From RGIG9060 sp052173655 (lineage in GTDB: Bacteria > Spirochaetota > Spirochaetia > Treponematales > Treponemataceae), in NCBI GenBank assembly GCA_052173655.1, contig JBQMYD010000006.1, positions 89,481 through 153,480 of the forward strand: a stretch of DNA of 64,000 nucleotides, in the 5' to 3' direction. This document shows positions 17,737 to 26,718 of this stretch, piece by piece; positions within the stretch are counted from its first letter, which is position 1; the number at the start of each line of letters is the position of its first letter. A program made the translations under genes and the position numbers. The notes beneath the pieces are model-generated. The model had not been told where the DNA came from. It ran no database searches and saw nothing but the letters and a program-made list of their open reading frames with translations.

Positions 17737-20643
17737 CTACTGCTGATTAGTCTTATCTTTTGCATTTTGTTTTTTCAAAAATTCTTTTAAAAAATATCCT
17801 GTATAAGAATTTTCACATTCTGCAACCTGCTCCGGAGTTCCAAAGGTTATTACAGAACCTCCTCCGGTTCCACCATCCGGGCCTAAATCAATAACATAGT
17901 CTGCCTGCATAATAACATCAATATTGTGTTCAATCATCAATACAGAATTCCCGTTATCAACCAACTTTTGTATAACACTCATAAGTTGTTTTACATCTGC
18001 AAAATGAAGTCCTGTAGTAGGTTCATCCAAGATATACAAAGTTTTTCCTGTTCCCGGTCTTGAAAGTTCATTTGCAAGTTTTACCCTTTGCGCTTCTCCT
18101 CCGCTTAAAGTGAGTGCATTTTGCCCAAGCCGGATATATCCCAGCCCCACAGATTTTAGCGTTGAAATTTTCCTGTAAATCAGTGGAACAGCAGAGAAAA
18201 AATCACAGGCCTCATCAACTGTCATGTTTAGCACATCGTTAATTGACTTTCCTTTATATAAAACTTCAAGAGTTTCTTTGTTGAATCGTTGTCCGTTACA
18301 GACTTCACATCGTATATATACATCCGGTAAAAAATTCATTTCAATAATATTTTCTCCGGCACCCTGACAATTTTCACATCGTCCGCCTTTTACGTTAAAA
18401 CTGAATCTGCCCTTTTTATATCCTCTTGCACGACTTTCAGGAAGTGAAGCGTATAAATCTCTTACAGCATCAAAAACTCCTACGTATGTTGCAGGATTAC
18501 TTCTAGGAGATCGTCCTATCGGGCTTTGGTCTATACTTATAACTTTATCAAGACATTCAACACCGTCAATACTTGCACATTCTCCTACAGGATAATTTGT
18601 TTTCATAAGCTTATTTGAAACTGCAGGATAAATTATGTCGCTCATTAAAGTAGACTTTCCACTTCCGGAAACTCCTGTAATACAGGTAAAAACTCCCAAC
18701 GGAATGGATATATCAATATTTTTAAGATTATGCTCTTTGGCACCCCAAACTTGTAAAAAATTTCCATTACCTTTACGCCTTTTTAAAGGAAAAGGCATAT
18801 TCAAAGTTCCTGCAAGATATCTTCCTGTAACACTGTCTTCAATTTTTGCAACAAAATCAGGTGTTCCTGCCGCAACAATTTTACCGCCTTCAACTCCGGC
18901 ACCCTGCCCCAAATCCACAAGATAATCGGCTGTACGTAATGTCTGTTCATCATGTTCTACTACAATTACAGTATTTCCGTTATCCCTAAGCATTAAAAGT
19001 GTATCTATAAGTTTTTGATTGTCTTTTTGATGAAGACCTATACTCGGTTCATCCAAAATATACATTACACCGCAAAGAGCACTTCCTATCTGAGTAGCAA
19101 GTCTTATTCGTTGGGCTTCTCCTCCGCTAAGAGTTTCTGCAGCCCGTTCCAAAGTTAAATACTCAAGTCCGACATTTTTTAAAAAAGACAGTCTGGCTCG
19201 TATTTCTTTTAAAACTTGAGCTGCAATTTTATTTTCGTTTTCAGTTAAATTAAGATTTTCAAAAAACTCTATGGAATCAATTACACTAAGTTCGGTAAGC
19301 TGCCAAATATTTTTTCCGCCCACAAAAACACTCAAAGCTTCCTGACGCAAACGCATACCTTTGCAACACGAACACTCTGAAATTTTCATGAATTTTTCTT
19401 CCATGTTCTTTTTTTGAGTATCCCCCCAAGCTTCAGAATAACGCCTTTTCATCTCGCTCATTATTCCATGCCAAGCCCTATTATACTCAGAATATCCTTC
19501 TCCACTTTGTTTTTTGTAAATCCAGTGAATTTTTTTTTCAGGATTCCCATTCCAAAGATAGTCTAATTGCTTTTCCGTAAGTTTTGAAAACTGAGTATCC
19601 AGTGTAAAGCCGGCTTCGTTTGCAATTGCTTCAAACATTGAATGATTCCATTCACTTTCAGGATTAAAAAACGGCAATGCTCTTTCGTTAAAAGTAAGAT
19701 TCTTGTCCGGCAAAATTTTATCAACGTCCCATTCCATTTTTTTACCTAAACCGGTACATTCCGGACAGGCTCCAAACGGATTATTAAAGCTGAAAAGTCT
19801 AGGTTGCAATTCCGGTACAGAAACTCCGCAGTCAGGACAAGCATTTTTTTGACTAAAAAAAACTTCTTCATCAAGAATTTCCCCGTTAGCTTGTGTAAAT
19901 TTACGACTTACAAGGACAATTCCGCCTGCGTTATTCAATGCAATTTCAATCGAATCGGCAAGACGAGTACGAATTTGATCTGATTTTACAATACGATCAA
20001 CAACGATTTCTATCGTATGTTTTTTTTGTTTATCAAGTTTTATATTTTCATCTAAATCCGCCATTACTCCGTCTATTCTAGCTCTTACAAACCCAGCACT
20101 TTTTGCATCATCAAGAATTTTTTGATGTTCGCCTTTACGCCCCCGAATTACCGGAGATAAAATTTGAATCTTAGTTCCATCTTGCCAACTCATAATTACA
20201 TCTATAATTTGGTCAATACTTTGTTCTTGAATTTCCCTACCGCACACATAACAATGAGGTTTTCCTACCCGTGCAAAAAGAAGTCGATAGTAATCATAAA
20301 TCTCGGTGATGGTTCCAACAGTTGAGCGAGGATTTTTATTTGTAGATTTTTGTTCAATGGAAATAGCAGGGCTTAAACCCTCTATCAAATCTACATCAGG
20401 CTTATCCATTCTTCCCAAAAATTGACGAGCGTAACTTGAAAGACTTTCCATATAGCGTCTTTGCCCTTCAGCAAAAATAGTATCAAACGCAAGACTACTC
20501 TTTCCCGAACCGCTCAGTCCGGAAAAAACAACCAGTTTATTACGAGGAATTTCCAAATCAACATTTTTAAGATTGTGTTCCCTAGCTCCTTTTATAACTA
20601 ACTTAGGACCACAGGAAATTTCTTGAATTCTCGATTGTTCCAT
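17737..20643 (-). CDS. uvrA: Excinuclease ABC subunit A
   Basis: This 968-residue UvrA is the damage-sensing ATPase of nucleotide excision repair. Two ABC modules are seen, with Walker A motifs GLSGSGKSS (near residue 43) and GVSGSGKST (near residue 655) and two LSGGEAQR signatures. Zinc-binding pairs appear as CYVC (with CPDC and CPEC) and CENC...CEVC. The start is ATG 20643, which overlaps the fusA stop as TGATG; the frame also has a TTG one codon upstream. Placement after an EF-G gene and before an LptD-like gene matches a treponemal arrangement. No SOS-type operator is visible, and it is probably transcribed from the fusA promoter. Confidence 0.97.
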   Translation of the reverse strand: MEQSRIQEISCGPKLVIKGAREHNLKNVDLEIPRNKLVVFSGLSGSGKSSLAFDTIFAEGQRRYMESLSSYARQFLGRMDKPDVDLIEGLSPAISIEQKSTNKNPRSTVGTITEIYDYYRLLFARVGKPHCYVCGREIQEQSIDQIIDVIMSWQDGTKIQILSPVIRGRKGEHQKILDDAKSAGFVRARIDGVMADLDENIKLDKQKKHTIEIVVDRIVKSDQIRTRLADSIEIALNNAGGIVLVSRKFTQANGEILDEEVFFSQKNACPDCGVSVPELQPRLFSFNNPFGACPECTGLGKKMEWDVDKILPDKNLTFNERALPFFNPESEWNHSMFEAIANEAGFTLDTQFSKLTEKQLDYLWNGNPEKKIHWIYKKQSGEGYSEYNRAWHGIMSEMKRRYSEAWGDTQKKNMEEKFMKISECSCCKGMRLRQEALSVFVGGKNIWQLTELSVIDSIEFFENLNLTENENKIAAQVLKEIRARLSFLKNVGLEYLTLERAAETLSGGEAQRIRLATQIGSALCGVMYILDEPSIGLHQKDNQKLIDTLLMLRDNGNTVIVVEHDEQTLRTADYLVDLGQGAGVEGGKIVAAGTPDFVAKIEDSVTGRYLAGTLNMPFPLKRRKGNGNFLQVWGAKEHNLKNIDISIPLGVFTCITGVSGSGKSTLMSDIIYPAVSNKLMKTNYPVGECASIDGVECLDKVISIDQSPIGRSPRSNPATYVGVFDAVRDLYASLPESRARGYKKGRFSFNVKGGRCENCQGAGENIIEMNFLPDVYIRCEVCNGQRFNKETLEVLYKGKSINDVLNMTVDEACDFFSAVPLIYRKISTLKSVGLGYIRLGQNALTLSGGEAQRVKLANELSRPGTGKTLYILDEPTTGLHFADVKQLMSVIQKLVDNGNSVLMIEHNIDVIMQADYVIDLGPDGGTGGGSVITFGTPEQVAECENSYTGYFLKEFLKKQNAKDKTNQQ

Positions 20644-22682
20644 CAAAAAACGCCAAGCCCCCCCTGCTTTACTTGAAAATGACTAAATTCCATAGAAAAG
20701 CTTCCTCTACCTTGTGTTACAGATCTTAGACTTGTAGAAAATCCGAACATCCCGGACATAGGTGCTTGTGCATAAATAATTTCAGTATTAGGTTTTGATT
20801 CTTGACTTTGAATAATTCCTCCGCGTTGTATAATCAAATTCATTGCATCTCCAACAAATTCTTGAGGACTTAAAATATCAACGCTCATAACCGGTTCCAA
20901 AATTTCAGGATTCGACAATTTGCAAGCTTCATCAAAGGCTTGAACGGCACAAGCTTCAAAAGCAAAAGTAGTTGCAGTAAGAGGGTCGTATTTTATATCC
21001 GTAATTGTAACTGCAATATCCGTACATGGATATCCATATTGAATTCCTGAACCGAAAGAATTTGTTATTCCACTTTGAATTGCATCAAAAATTTCACCCG
21101 GAATCTCACCTTTTTTTACATTGCAAATATAAGAATTTCCGGCATTTTCATTATGTTTTACATGAATAGATATCTGTGCAAAATTCTGTTTGCCGCCTAT
21201 ATTTTTGTCATAAACAACGCTATGATCACAAGAAGAAGTAATTGATTCTCTGTAGGTTACCTGAGGCTTTCCTACTCTTGCATTTACTTTAAAATCATCG
21301 CGCATTCTGGTAACAAGAACGTCAAGATGAAGTTCCCCCATTCCGCTGATAATAAGCTGTCCGGTTTCAGGATCATCTCTGCTTGTAAAAGTAGGATCTT
21401 CCTTAGAAAGAATTTCTAAAGTTTCTTTTAGTTTATCTTTATCGGAAAGAGTTTCAGGTTCAATTGAAACCGAAATTACAGGCTCCGGGAAATTTAAGTC
21501 TTCAAGTAAAACCGGCATTCCCTCACTTCCAAGAGTATCTCCTGTTTGTGCAAATTTTAAACCGATAAATACAGCTATATCTCCGGCTTCAACACAATCA
21601 ATAGGCTCATTTTTATTGGAATGCATCCGCAAAATTCTGTTTATTCTTTCACGTTTTTTCTTTCCAACATTAAAAATCTGCTCTCCTGCCTTTATTTTCC
21701 CGGAATACATCCTAACGTAACATAAAGACCCCATTTCTTTATCATATTGAATTTTAAAAACTAAACCGCAGGCAATTCCTTTAGAATCACAAGGAATTTC
21801 AATTTGAGTTTCTTTTTTTATGTGAATAGCCTTTGCCGGTGGAATTTCATCAGGGCTTGGAAGATAATCGGTTATAGCATCTATCAAAGGCTGAATTGCA
21901 GTATTTTTTCTTGCAGAACCACATAAAAACGGAACAAAATCACGAGCAACAGTTCCTCTTCTAATTTCGGCTTTAATCTTGTCATCAGGAATTTTTTCAC
22001 CCATAAGATACAATTCTGCAAGTTCATCATTAAAACCTGCAACAGTATCGATCATTTTTTCTCGCCATAGTTGGGCATCGGCAAGACGGCTTTCATCAAT
22101 GTCGCTTTCAATAATCGTTTCCCCCTCATTTTCAGGATCAAAACGTAACTCCTTCATTGTTAAAAGATCAATCACACCTTCAAAAGAATTTTCTTTACCG
22201 ATAGGAATTTGAAGTGCAAGCGGAACAGTAGAAAAAGTTTCCTTTACATCCTGCATGGCACCAAAAAAATCCGCTCCCATCCTGTCCATCTTGTTTACAA
22301 AACAAATACGGGGAACATTATAATCATCGGCTTGTTTCCATACTGTTTCTGTCTGAGGCTGAACACCCCCTACAGCACACAAAACAGCAACTGCCCCATC
22401 AAGAACACGCAAACTTCGCTCAACTTCCGCAGTAAAATCAACGTGTCCCGGAGTATCTATAATATTAATCATGTAATCACGCCAGTAAGTTGTTGTAGCG
22501 GCACTTTGAATCGTAATTCCACGCTCTTGTTCCTGCTCCATCCAATCCATAGTTGCAGCTCCGTCATCGATTTCTCCTATACGGTGTATTTTTCCCGTAT
22601 AGTAAAGGATCCGCTCCGTAGTTGTTGTTTTTCCTGCATCTATGTGAGCCATTATTCCGATGTTTCTCATTTTAGAAAGCAT
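20643..22682 (-). CDS. Elongation factor G paralog (EF-G2 type)
   Basis: This 679-residue translational GTPase has G1 AHIDAGKTT, the switch region ERGITIQSAA, G3 DTPGHVDF and G4 NKMD, followed by EF-G domains II-V. By hand comparison with canonical EF-G, the domain IV tip is altered: the GGRGQYGH-like stretch reads GGKQNFAQ, and the YHDVDSSE loop that carries the translocation histidine reads KYDPLTATT. The C-terminus is also short, ending GGLGVF. Spirochaetes have two EF-G proteins, one for translocation and one for ribosome recycling with RRF; these changes favour the recycling type. ATG 22682 has AGGA 6 nt upstream. The gene heads a seven-gene operon. Confidence 0.85.
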   Translation of the reverse strand: MLSKMRNIGIMAHIDAGKTTTTERILYYTGKIHRIGEIDDGAATMDWMEQEQERGITIQSAATTTYWRDYMINIIDTPGHVDFTAEVERSLRVLDGAVAVLCAVGGVQPQTETVWKQADDYNVPRICFVNKMDRMGADFFGAMQDVKETFSTVPLALQIPIGKENSFEGVIDLLTMKELRFDPENEGETIIESDIDESRLADAQLWREKMIDTVAGFNDELAELYLMGEKIPDDKIKAEIRRGTVARDFVPFLCGSARKNTAIQPLIDAITDYLPSPDEIPPAKAIHIKKETQIEIPCDSKGIACGLVFKIQYDKEMGSLCYVRMYSGKIKAGEQIFNVGKKKRERINRILRMHSNKNEPIDCVEAGDIAVFIGLKFAQTGDTLGSEGMPVLLEDLNFPEPVISVSIEPETLSDKDKLKETLEILSKEDPTFTSRDDPETGQLIISGMGELHLDVLVTRMRDDFKVNARVGKPQVTYRESITSSCDHSVVYDKNIGGKQNFAQISIHVKHNENAGNSYICNVKKGEIPGEIFDAIQSGITNSFGSGIQYGYPCTDIAVTITDIKYDPLTATTFAFEACAVQAFDEACKLSNPEILEPVMSVDILSPQEFVGDAMNLIIQRGGIIQSQESKPNTEIIYAQAPMSGMFGFSTSLRSVTQGRGSFSMEFSHFQVKQGGLGVF

Positions 22683-22716
22683 AATTATTCCTAAATATAA
22701 AAATTATTTGGATACG

Positions 22717-22746
22717 ATTATAACGCAAAATCAAAGACGAATTCAA
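22717..22746 (-). promoter_or_regulatory. Promoter of the fusA-uvrA-lptD operon
   Basis: TTGAAT (22746-22741), an 18-nt spacer and TATAAT (22722-22717) lie about 35 nt before the fusA ATG. The leader carries AGGA as the ribosome-binding site. Confidence 0.72.
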
Positions 22747-22840
22747 TATGAAGAACGAATTCACGATATCATAGTTAGCATATAGGAAAAAAAATTTATA
22801 AACTTTTACTAACTATGCAACAATCGAATAAAAAAAACTA

Positions 22841-22869
22841 TTGACATTACTGATAAAATATTTTATAAA
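22841..22869 (+). promoter_or_regulatory. Strong promoter of the TRL lipoprotein gene
   Basis: TTGACA (22841-22846) and TATAAA (22864-22869) are separated by exactly 17 nt, one of the best sigma-70 matches in the window. The transcript would start near 22876, giving a leader of about 65 nt that ends with AAGGAG 6 nt before the ATG. Confidence 0.85.
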
Positions 22870-22940
22870 GGAGAGGTTACTGTTGTGTACGGATAACTTG
22901 TTATATGTACGTAGCAAAATGAAAATATTAAGGAGTTTTT

Positions 22941-23216
22941 ATGAAAAAGGCAATTTTCATCGTTCTTGCACTCACTGTAGTTTTATTCGCAAGTTGCGTA
23001 AGCACTTGGCCTATTACATCTACAGGTTCTAATTTAGGATCAAAAGTGGGACAAGCTACAACAACTGTTATTTTTGGTTTACCTCTTCAGAATTCAGATT
23101 GCTCTATCGCATCTGCAGCTAAGAACGGCGGAATTACAAAAGTTTCCACAGTTGATGTTAAATTGACAAATTATTTTGTATTCTGCAAAATTACGACAAC
23201 TGTTCGTGGTGATTAG
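22941..23216 (+). CDS. TRL-like lipoprotein
   Basis: This 91-residue lipoprotein has a hydrophobic signal (residues 4-17) ending in the lipobox FASC, with the modified Cys near residue 19. The mature part has the TRL-family pattern: a Gly/Thr-rich start, TTTVIFGLPL, then SIASAAKNGGITKVSTVD and a short beta end. The family is named for a tRNA-associated locus, but its biochemical role is unknown; members are small envelope proteins often encoded by strongly expressed genes. Here the gene has a near-consensus promoter, a good Shine-Dalgarno (AAGGAG) and its own strong terminator, which predicts an abundant monocistronic message. Confidence 0.82.
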   Translation: MKKAIFIVLALTVVLFASCVSTWPITSTGSNLGSKVGQATTTVIFGLPLQNSDCSIASAAKNGGITKVSTVDVKLTNYFVFCKITTTVRGD

Positions 23217-23230
23217 TTTTCACACCGTTT

Positions 23231-23267
23231 AAAAAAGCAGGAATTTTCGAATTCTTGCTTTTTTTTT
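23231..23267 (+). terminator. Rho-independent terminator after the TRL gene
   Basis: An 11-bp stem (AAGCAGGAATT paired with AATTCTTGCTT, one G-U pair) closes a TTCG tetraloop at 23246-23249 and is followed by seven T. It begins about 15 nt after the TRL stop. Confidence 0.93.
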
Positions 23268-23289
23268 CGTTAACATTCTTAAGTTCATT

Positions 23290-23814
23290 ATGAAAATAAA
23301 AATTCCTTGTGTATTAGTTATTTTAATTTTTTTGTCAGCTTTTTCCAGCTGTACTACACTTGAAAATATTTTAACTTTTAAAGACGATAACGGTTCTCAA
23401 ATATTTTTTGTAAGACCTGTTACTTTTAGTTTACAAAAATCAGTAGCTTCAAAACTTTCTTTTGATATGACAATTAACGTTGCAGATTCAAAAATCCAAT
23501 CAAATCCGCTTTTCAACTACACTATTACGATTCCTAAAAAAAATGCAAAAAAATATGAAAATATAATTTTAGCTATAAAAACTGATGAAAAAGAAATTAT
23601 CATTGAAAAAAAATCAATACTTTTTAAGGAATTAGATTCAAATAAAAATCTTGCAGTGAGATATACATCTTCAATCTGTATTGAAGATTTTTATTCTATA
23701 TTAAATTCAAAAAATCCTGTTACAATAAATATAAAATGTGAACAAAAGTTTTCACAAATAATAAGCAAAGATTTTGAAAAAAATCTTTCAGACCTAAGGA
23801 TATTGTTGCTATGA
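23290..23814 (+). CDS. Lipoprotein of unknown function
   Basis: This 174-residue protein has a signal sequence (residues 6-18) and a lipobox of the form FSSC, with Cys near residue 21. The mature part alternates short beta strands with charged turns, rich in Ile, Lys and Asn, and has no recognisable catalytic motif. It starts just after the TRL terminator and lacks a Shine-Dalgarno sequence. Only a weak promoter (TTGCTT, 16 nt, TCTTAA) ends 7 nt before the ATG, so low-level or leaderless expression is possible. Its stop overlaps the next lipoprotein start by 4 nt, so the two are probably made together. Confidence 0.7.
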   Translation: MKIKIPCVLVILIFLSAFSSCTTLENILTFKDDNGSQIFFVRPVTFSLQKSVASKLSFDMTINVADSKIQSNPLFNYTITIPKKNAKKYENIILAIKTDEKEIIIEKKSILFKELDSNKNLAVRYTSSICIEDFYSILNSKNPVTINIKCEQKFSQIISKDFEKNLSDLRILLL

Positions 23815-24383
23815 AAAAAACAAAAAAACTGCTTTTTTTAGTTAGCTCTTGCTTTTTTATTTTTGTTTTGTTTTCCTGCAGTCAAAAATTAAAAATTGAA
23901 AATGATGAACAGTCCAATAAAATCTTATGTGGAACTTGGAGCCAAACTTCAAGAACGATAATGTCTGTTTGCTTGGATCCTCTTGATCTTTCAACATATA
24001 TAGGGGACGTTACGGTATTAAACAAAACCGTAATAAAATTCAACGATGACCTTAGTTTTGAAATAAATTCAAATCAAGTTTTTGAAAAATTTGAAAAAAC
24101 CGAATCCGAAGCGGAAATATCGGAAAAAGAAATCAGAGCTTCCTTTGAAAAATCGGTTGTTACAAAGGGCGTTTACAGTTCAGACAAAACTTTATGCAAG
24201 TTTGAAAATAAGACCGCAATTCTTGAAGACGGAAGCGAAATTCCATTTTATCAATATAGTCCTGAAAAAAATTCCTCAATAGCTGTAACTTATTGGAAAA
24301 TAGAGGAAACTGACGGAGAAATCACGCTTACTCTTACCGATTACTATAATCCGGAACTGGTAATTTCATATATAAAAAAATAA
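23811..24383 (+). CDS. Lipoprotein of unknown function
   Basis: This 190-residue protein has a hydrophobic signal (residues 7-20) and a lipobox of the form LFSC, with Cys near residue 23. The mature part begins with an ILCGTWSQ segment, which resembles the first strand of small lipocalin-like or copper-resistance-like barrels in which Gly-x-Trp marks strand one. Later segments such as VTYWKIEETDGEITLTL support an all-beta fold. The product overlaps the preceding lipoprotein gene by 4 nt (ATGA) and ends 19 nt from the convergent alkD-like gene. The lipocalin-like reading is tentative. Confidence 0.68.
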   Translation: MKKTKKLLFLVSSCFFIFVLFSCSQKLKIENDEQSNKILCGTWSQTSRTIMSVCLDPLDLSTYIGDVTVLNKTVIKFNDDLSFEINSNQVFEKFEKTESEAEISEKEIRASFEKSVVTKGVYSSDKTLCKFENKTAILEDGSEIPFYQYSPEKNSSIAVTYWKIEETDGEITLTLTDYYNPELVISYIKK

Positions 24384-24402
24384 TTTTTTAATTTAAAATC
24401 TA

Positions 24403-25101
24403 TTACTTTTTGACTTTTAAACTTCTAAGATAAGTTTTTTTTGCGTCGTCTATCCTATAACTTTCTAAAGCTTTTTGTATCGTCTTGTTATGTACCCAAA
24501 AATCATCTTGATATAACTTATGACTTTCCAAGTAAACAATTGTATCATCCCAATGTTTTACAAGACTTTCGGCAAAAAACCATGCAATCATCATTTTTAC
24601 GTAATACTGACAATTTTTTACAGATGCAGGAATTTCAAGATATCGCGGATTAAAATCTTCATCTAAAAAGTAAATCATAAGCATTTCTATTCCAAAACGA
24701 ATAGTATAAGTTTTATCAGAGTTTGTCCAAATCTTTATTCTTTCAAAAAGTTCTTTCTTGTGTTTTTTGAAAATTTTTGGATTTAAAATATCGCATACAG
24801 CCCAATTATCAATGTAGGGCAAAAATTTTTCGATTTTGGCTACAACATTTTCATAATCTTTCATTTGAGAAATCAATATGGAGTGTAGCATATTTTCATC
24901 ATAGTATTTATGCGGCAGGTTTTCTAAAAATTCTTGCAAGTCAATATCTGAGTTAGTAACAATATCCTTTGCAATTTTTCTTAACTTAGGAACTCTAACT
25001 CCGATAAAACTTTCAATACAAATACCGGGAGTGAGTCTTGCCTGAAAACTAGCATATTCTTTATCCTGATTTTCAAATAAAATTTGTTGAATTTTCGTCA
25101 T
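24403..25101 (-). CDS. DNA alkylation repair protein, AlkD-like
   Basis: This 232-residue all-helical protein is built of HEAT-like repeats, the AlkD/AlkC glycosylase fold that removes 3-methyl and 7-methyl purines. The DNWAVCD segment near residue 106 contains the Trp and Asp that line the lesion site. The late segment WVHNKTIQKALESYRI is typical of the subfamily lacking the GWALRE motif of Bacillus AlkD. It follows the GPH transporter by 4 nt with no Shine-Dalgarno, so it is expressed from that message. Enzymatic activity is likely but depends on the subfamily, some members of which are untested. Confidence 0.82.
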   Translation of the reverse strand: MTKIQQILFENQDKEYASFQARLTPGICIESFIGVRVPKLRKIAKDIVTNSDIDLQEFLENLPHKYYDENMLHSILISQMKDYENVVAKIEKFLPYIDNWAVCDILNPKIFKKHKKELFERIKIWTNSDKTYTIRFGIEMLMIYFLDEDFNPRYLEIPASVKNCQYYVKMMIAWFFAESLVKHWDDTIVYLESHKLYQDDFWVHNKTIQKALESYRIDDAKKTYLRSLKVKK

Positions 25102-25105
25102 GATA

Positions 25106-26557
25106 TTAATTTTGTCTTTCGTTAATTTCTTTTACCATACGTTCGTATTCAACTTCATCTATTTTGTATTTTTTTTGAATTAAAATCATTGCAGCTCCTA
25201 AAAATAAAATAGGCAAAATGCACATTCCAAGCCTTAAAACAAAAAGTTTATCAACCGATACAGTTTGAACAAAAGAATCTGCTTGCTGTAAAACTTGTTC
25301 AGCAGTTTTTAGCCCCTTACCCTTTTCGGATTCAAGTTCTGCAATTTTTCTTGTAACAGCATACAAACCGCTGATAATCAAAACAAGATTTGCTATTCCT
25401 ACCTGCAAAGCTGCAGCCAATTTTGTAGCAAAAGAACGAACTGCCGAAATTACACTGTCATGACGCTCTTTAAATTTATACTCATCATATTCGATTGTAT
25501 TATTCAAAAGCACAATAAGAGTCATATTGAAAAATCCTTGAAAAAAGAAAATGACAAAAAGGAAAACGGAAAACAAAATTATGCTTTTAGGCAAAACAAA
25601 ACCTACCAAAAGTAGAAAAAGATAGAAAATTGAAATTATGATTGTTGATATAAAAATAATTTGTTTTTTCTTAATGAATTTTACAAAAACAGGAAAAAGA
25701 AGCTGTGAAAACAAAGTTCCAAAGGCATACATTAATGTCAGAATAAAAGCTACAGAACCTCCTTTTGTATAACCAAATTCCAAATATGAAAAATTCATTG
25801 CAAAAACTATCAAAAGATTGCTACCTACCTGAAACAGTAAAATTGCAATTCCTGAAACAATTAACTGATCATTTCGGGCAAAAATTTTAAAAATAGAGCT
25901 TAATTTCAGATCTTCAATGTTATTCGTATCGGGTCGGCACCTTTCCTTACAGCCTAATGAAGTTAAAAGTTGACATCCTATAAAAAGAACTGCTACAGCA
26001 ACTGCAACCCACATGTAAGATTTTACTGCATCACCTGCAACCAAAAGTGGTATAACACCTGCAACGGTAAACTGGCCCAGACAAATAAAAACGCTCATTA
26101 CGGTTACAAGTTTTGTTCTTTCTTTTGCATCACTTGAAAGGCTCGGCATCATTCCCCAATATGAAATATCGTTCATTGTGTAAGTCATTCCCCAAAAAAG
26201 ATAGGCAAAAGCAAAAAAGGCAACAAATCCCCAACCTGAAGGTCTAACTGCAAATAAAGCAACAATAAAACAGGCATTTAAAATAGAACCCATTAAAATC
26301 CAAGGTTTAAATTTTCCCATTTTCATTTTAGAATTTTCTATTATAATCCCCATCATAGGATCGTTTATTGCATCCCAAATTCTGCATAACACAATTATTG
26401 CCGAAACTGCGGCAAACTGTGCAACCGTTAAATTCATAGTATATTGAATATAAGCAAGCAAATACAAACTTATTAAAGCATAAGCAGCATCCCTTCCTGT
26501 AGCCCCTGCTGTATAACACCAAAAAGTTTTTTTATCAAGTTTATTTTGATTATCCAT
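25106..26557 (-). CDS. GPH-family sugar:cation symporter
   Basis: This 483-residue inner-membrane carrier has about twelve hydrophobic segments. The GPH (glycoside-pentoside-hexuronide) subfamily of the major facilitator superfamily is indicated by an early AINDPMMG stretch (near residue 63), the GKFKPWILMG loop and an SYWGMMPSL segment. Members import glycosides, pentoses or uronic acids with sodium or protons. The substrate cannot be read from the sequence, as no sugar-utilisation gene is adjacent. GAGG lies 5 nt before the ATG. Confidence 0.85.
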   Translation of the reverse strand: MDNQNKLDKKTFWCYTAGATGRDAAYALISLYLLAYIQYTMNLTVAQFAAVSAIIVLCRIWDAINDPMMGIIIENSKMKMGKFKPWILMGSILNACFIVALFAVRPSGWGFVAFFAFAYLFWGMTYTMNDISYWGMMPSLSSDAKERTKLVTVMSVFICLGQFTVAGVIPLLVAGDAVKSYMWVAVAVAVLFIGCQLLTSLGCKERCRPDTNNIEDLKLSSIFKIFARNDQLIVSGIAILLFQVGSNLLIVFAMNFSYLEFGYTKGGSVAFILTLMYAFGTLFSQLLFPVFVKFIKKKQIIFISTIIISIFYLFLLLVGFVLPKSIILFSVFLFVIFFFQGFFNMTLIVLLNNTIEYDEYKFKERHDSVISAVRSFATKLAAALQVGIANLVLIISGLYAVTRKIAELESEKGKGLKTAEQVLQQADSFVQTVSVDKLFVLRLGMCILPILFLGAAMILIQKKYKIDEVEYERMVKEINERQN

Positions 26558-26595
26558 TTATACCTCGCAAAAAATAACAACTTTCTATGAAACTA

Positions 26596-26624
26596 ATTGT
26601 AAATCTCAAATTGATTTTTAACAA
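26596..26624 (-). promoter_or_regulatory. Promoter of the GPH transporter
   Basis: TTGTTA (26624-26619), a 17-nt spacer and TACAAT (26601-26596) give a leader of about 30 nt containing the GAGG ribosome-binding site. Confidence 0.65.
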
Positions 26625-26682
26625 GAAAAAAATTGATTACTTTGTCTTAAAACAAGTTTTATAAAATTTTTTAAACACGGTA

Positions 26683-26711
26683 GTGAAATTATTTTTCAAT
26701 TACGATAAAAT
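26683..26711 (+). promoter_or_regulatory. thiI promoter, leaderless type
   Basis: GTGAAA (26683-26688), a 17-nt spacer and TAAAAT (26706-26711) end 7 nt before ATG 26719. The GTG of the -35 box is in frame with thiI and looks like an upstream start codon, but it has no ribosome-binding site. Confidence 0.6.
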
Positions 26712-26718
26712 ACTGATT

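Larger units (their letters stand above)
22683..22940. other. Intergenic region between divergent fusA and TRL genes
   Basis: This is the longest gap in the window. It holds two divergent promoters (22746-22717 minus and 22841-22869 plus). Between them lies a perfect 9-bp inverted repeat, CATAGTTAG at 22770-22778 and CTAACTATG at 22809-22817, with a 30-nt AT-rich centre. A 9-nt direct repeat, ACGAATTCA, flanks positions 22738-22763. No small open frame with a ribosome-binding site and no known RNA family is recognised. Confidence 0.6.

Noticed and set aside
22209..22694. 161-codon open frame on the plus strand inside fusA
   Set aside because: It is antisense to the intact EF-G gene, has no ribosome-binding site, and its translation resembles no protein family; it is a by-product of codon bias.
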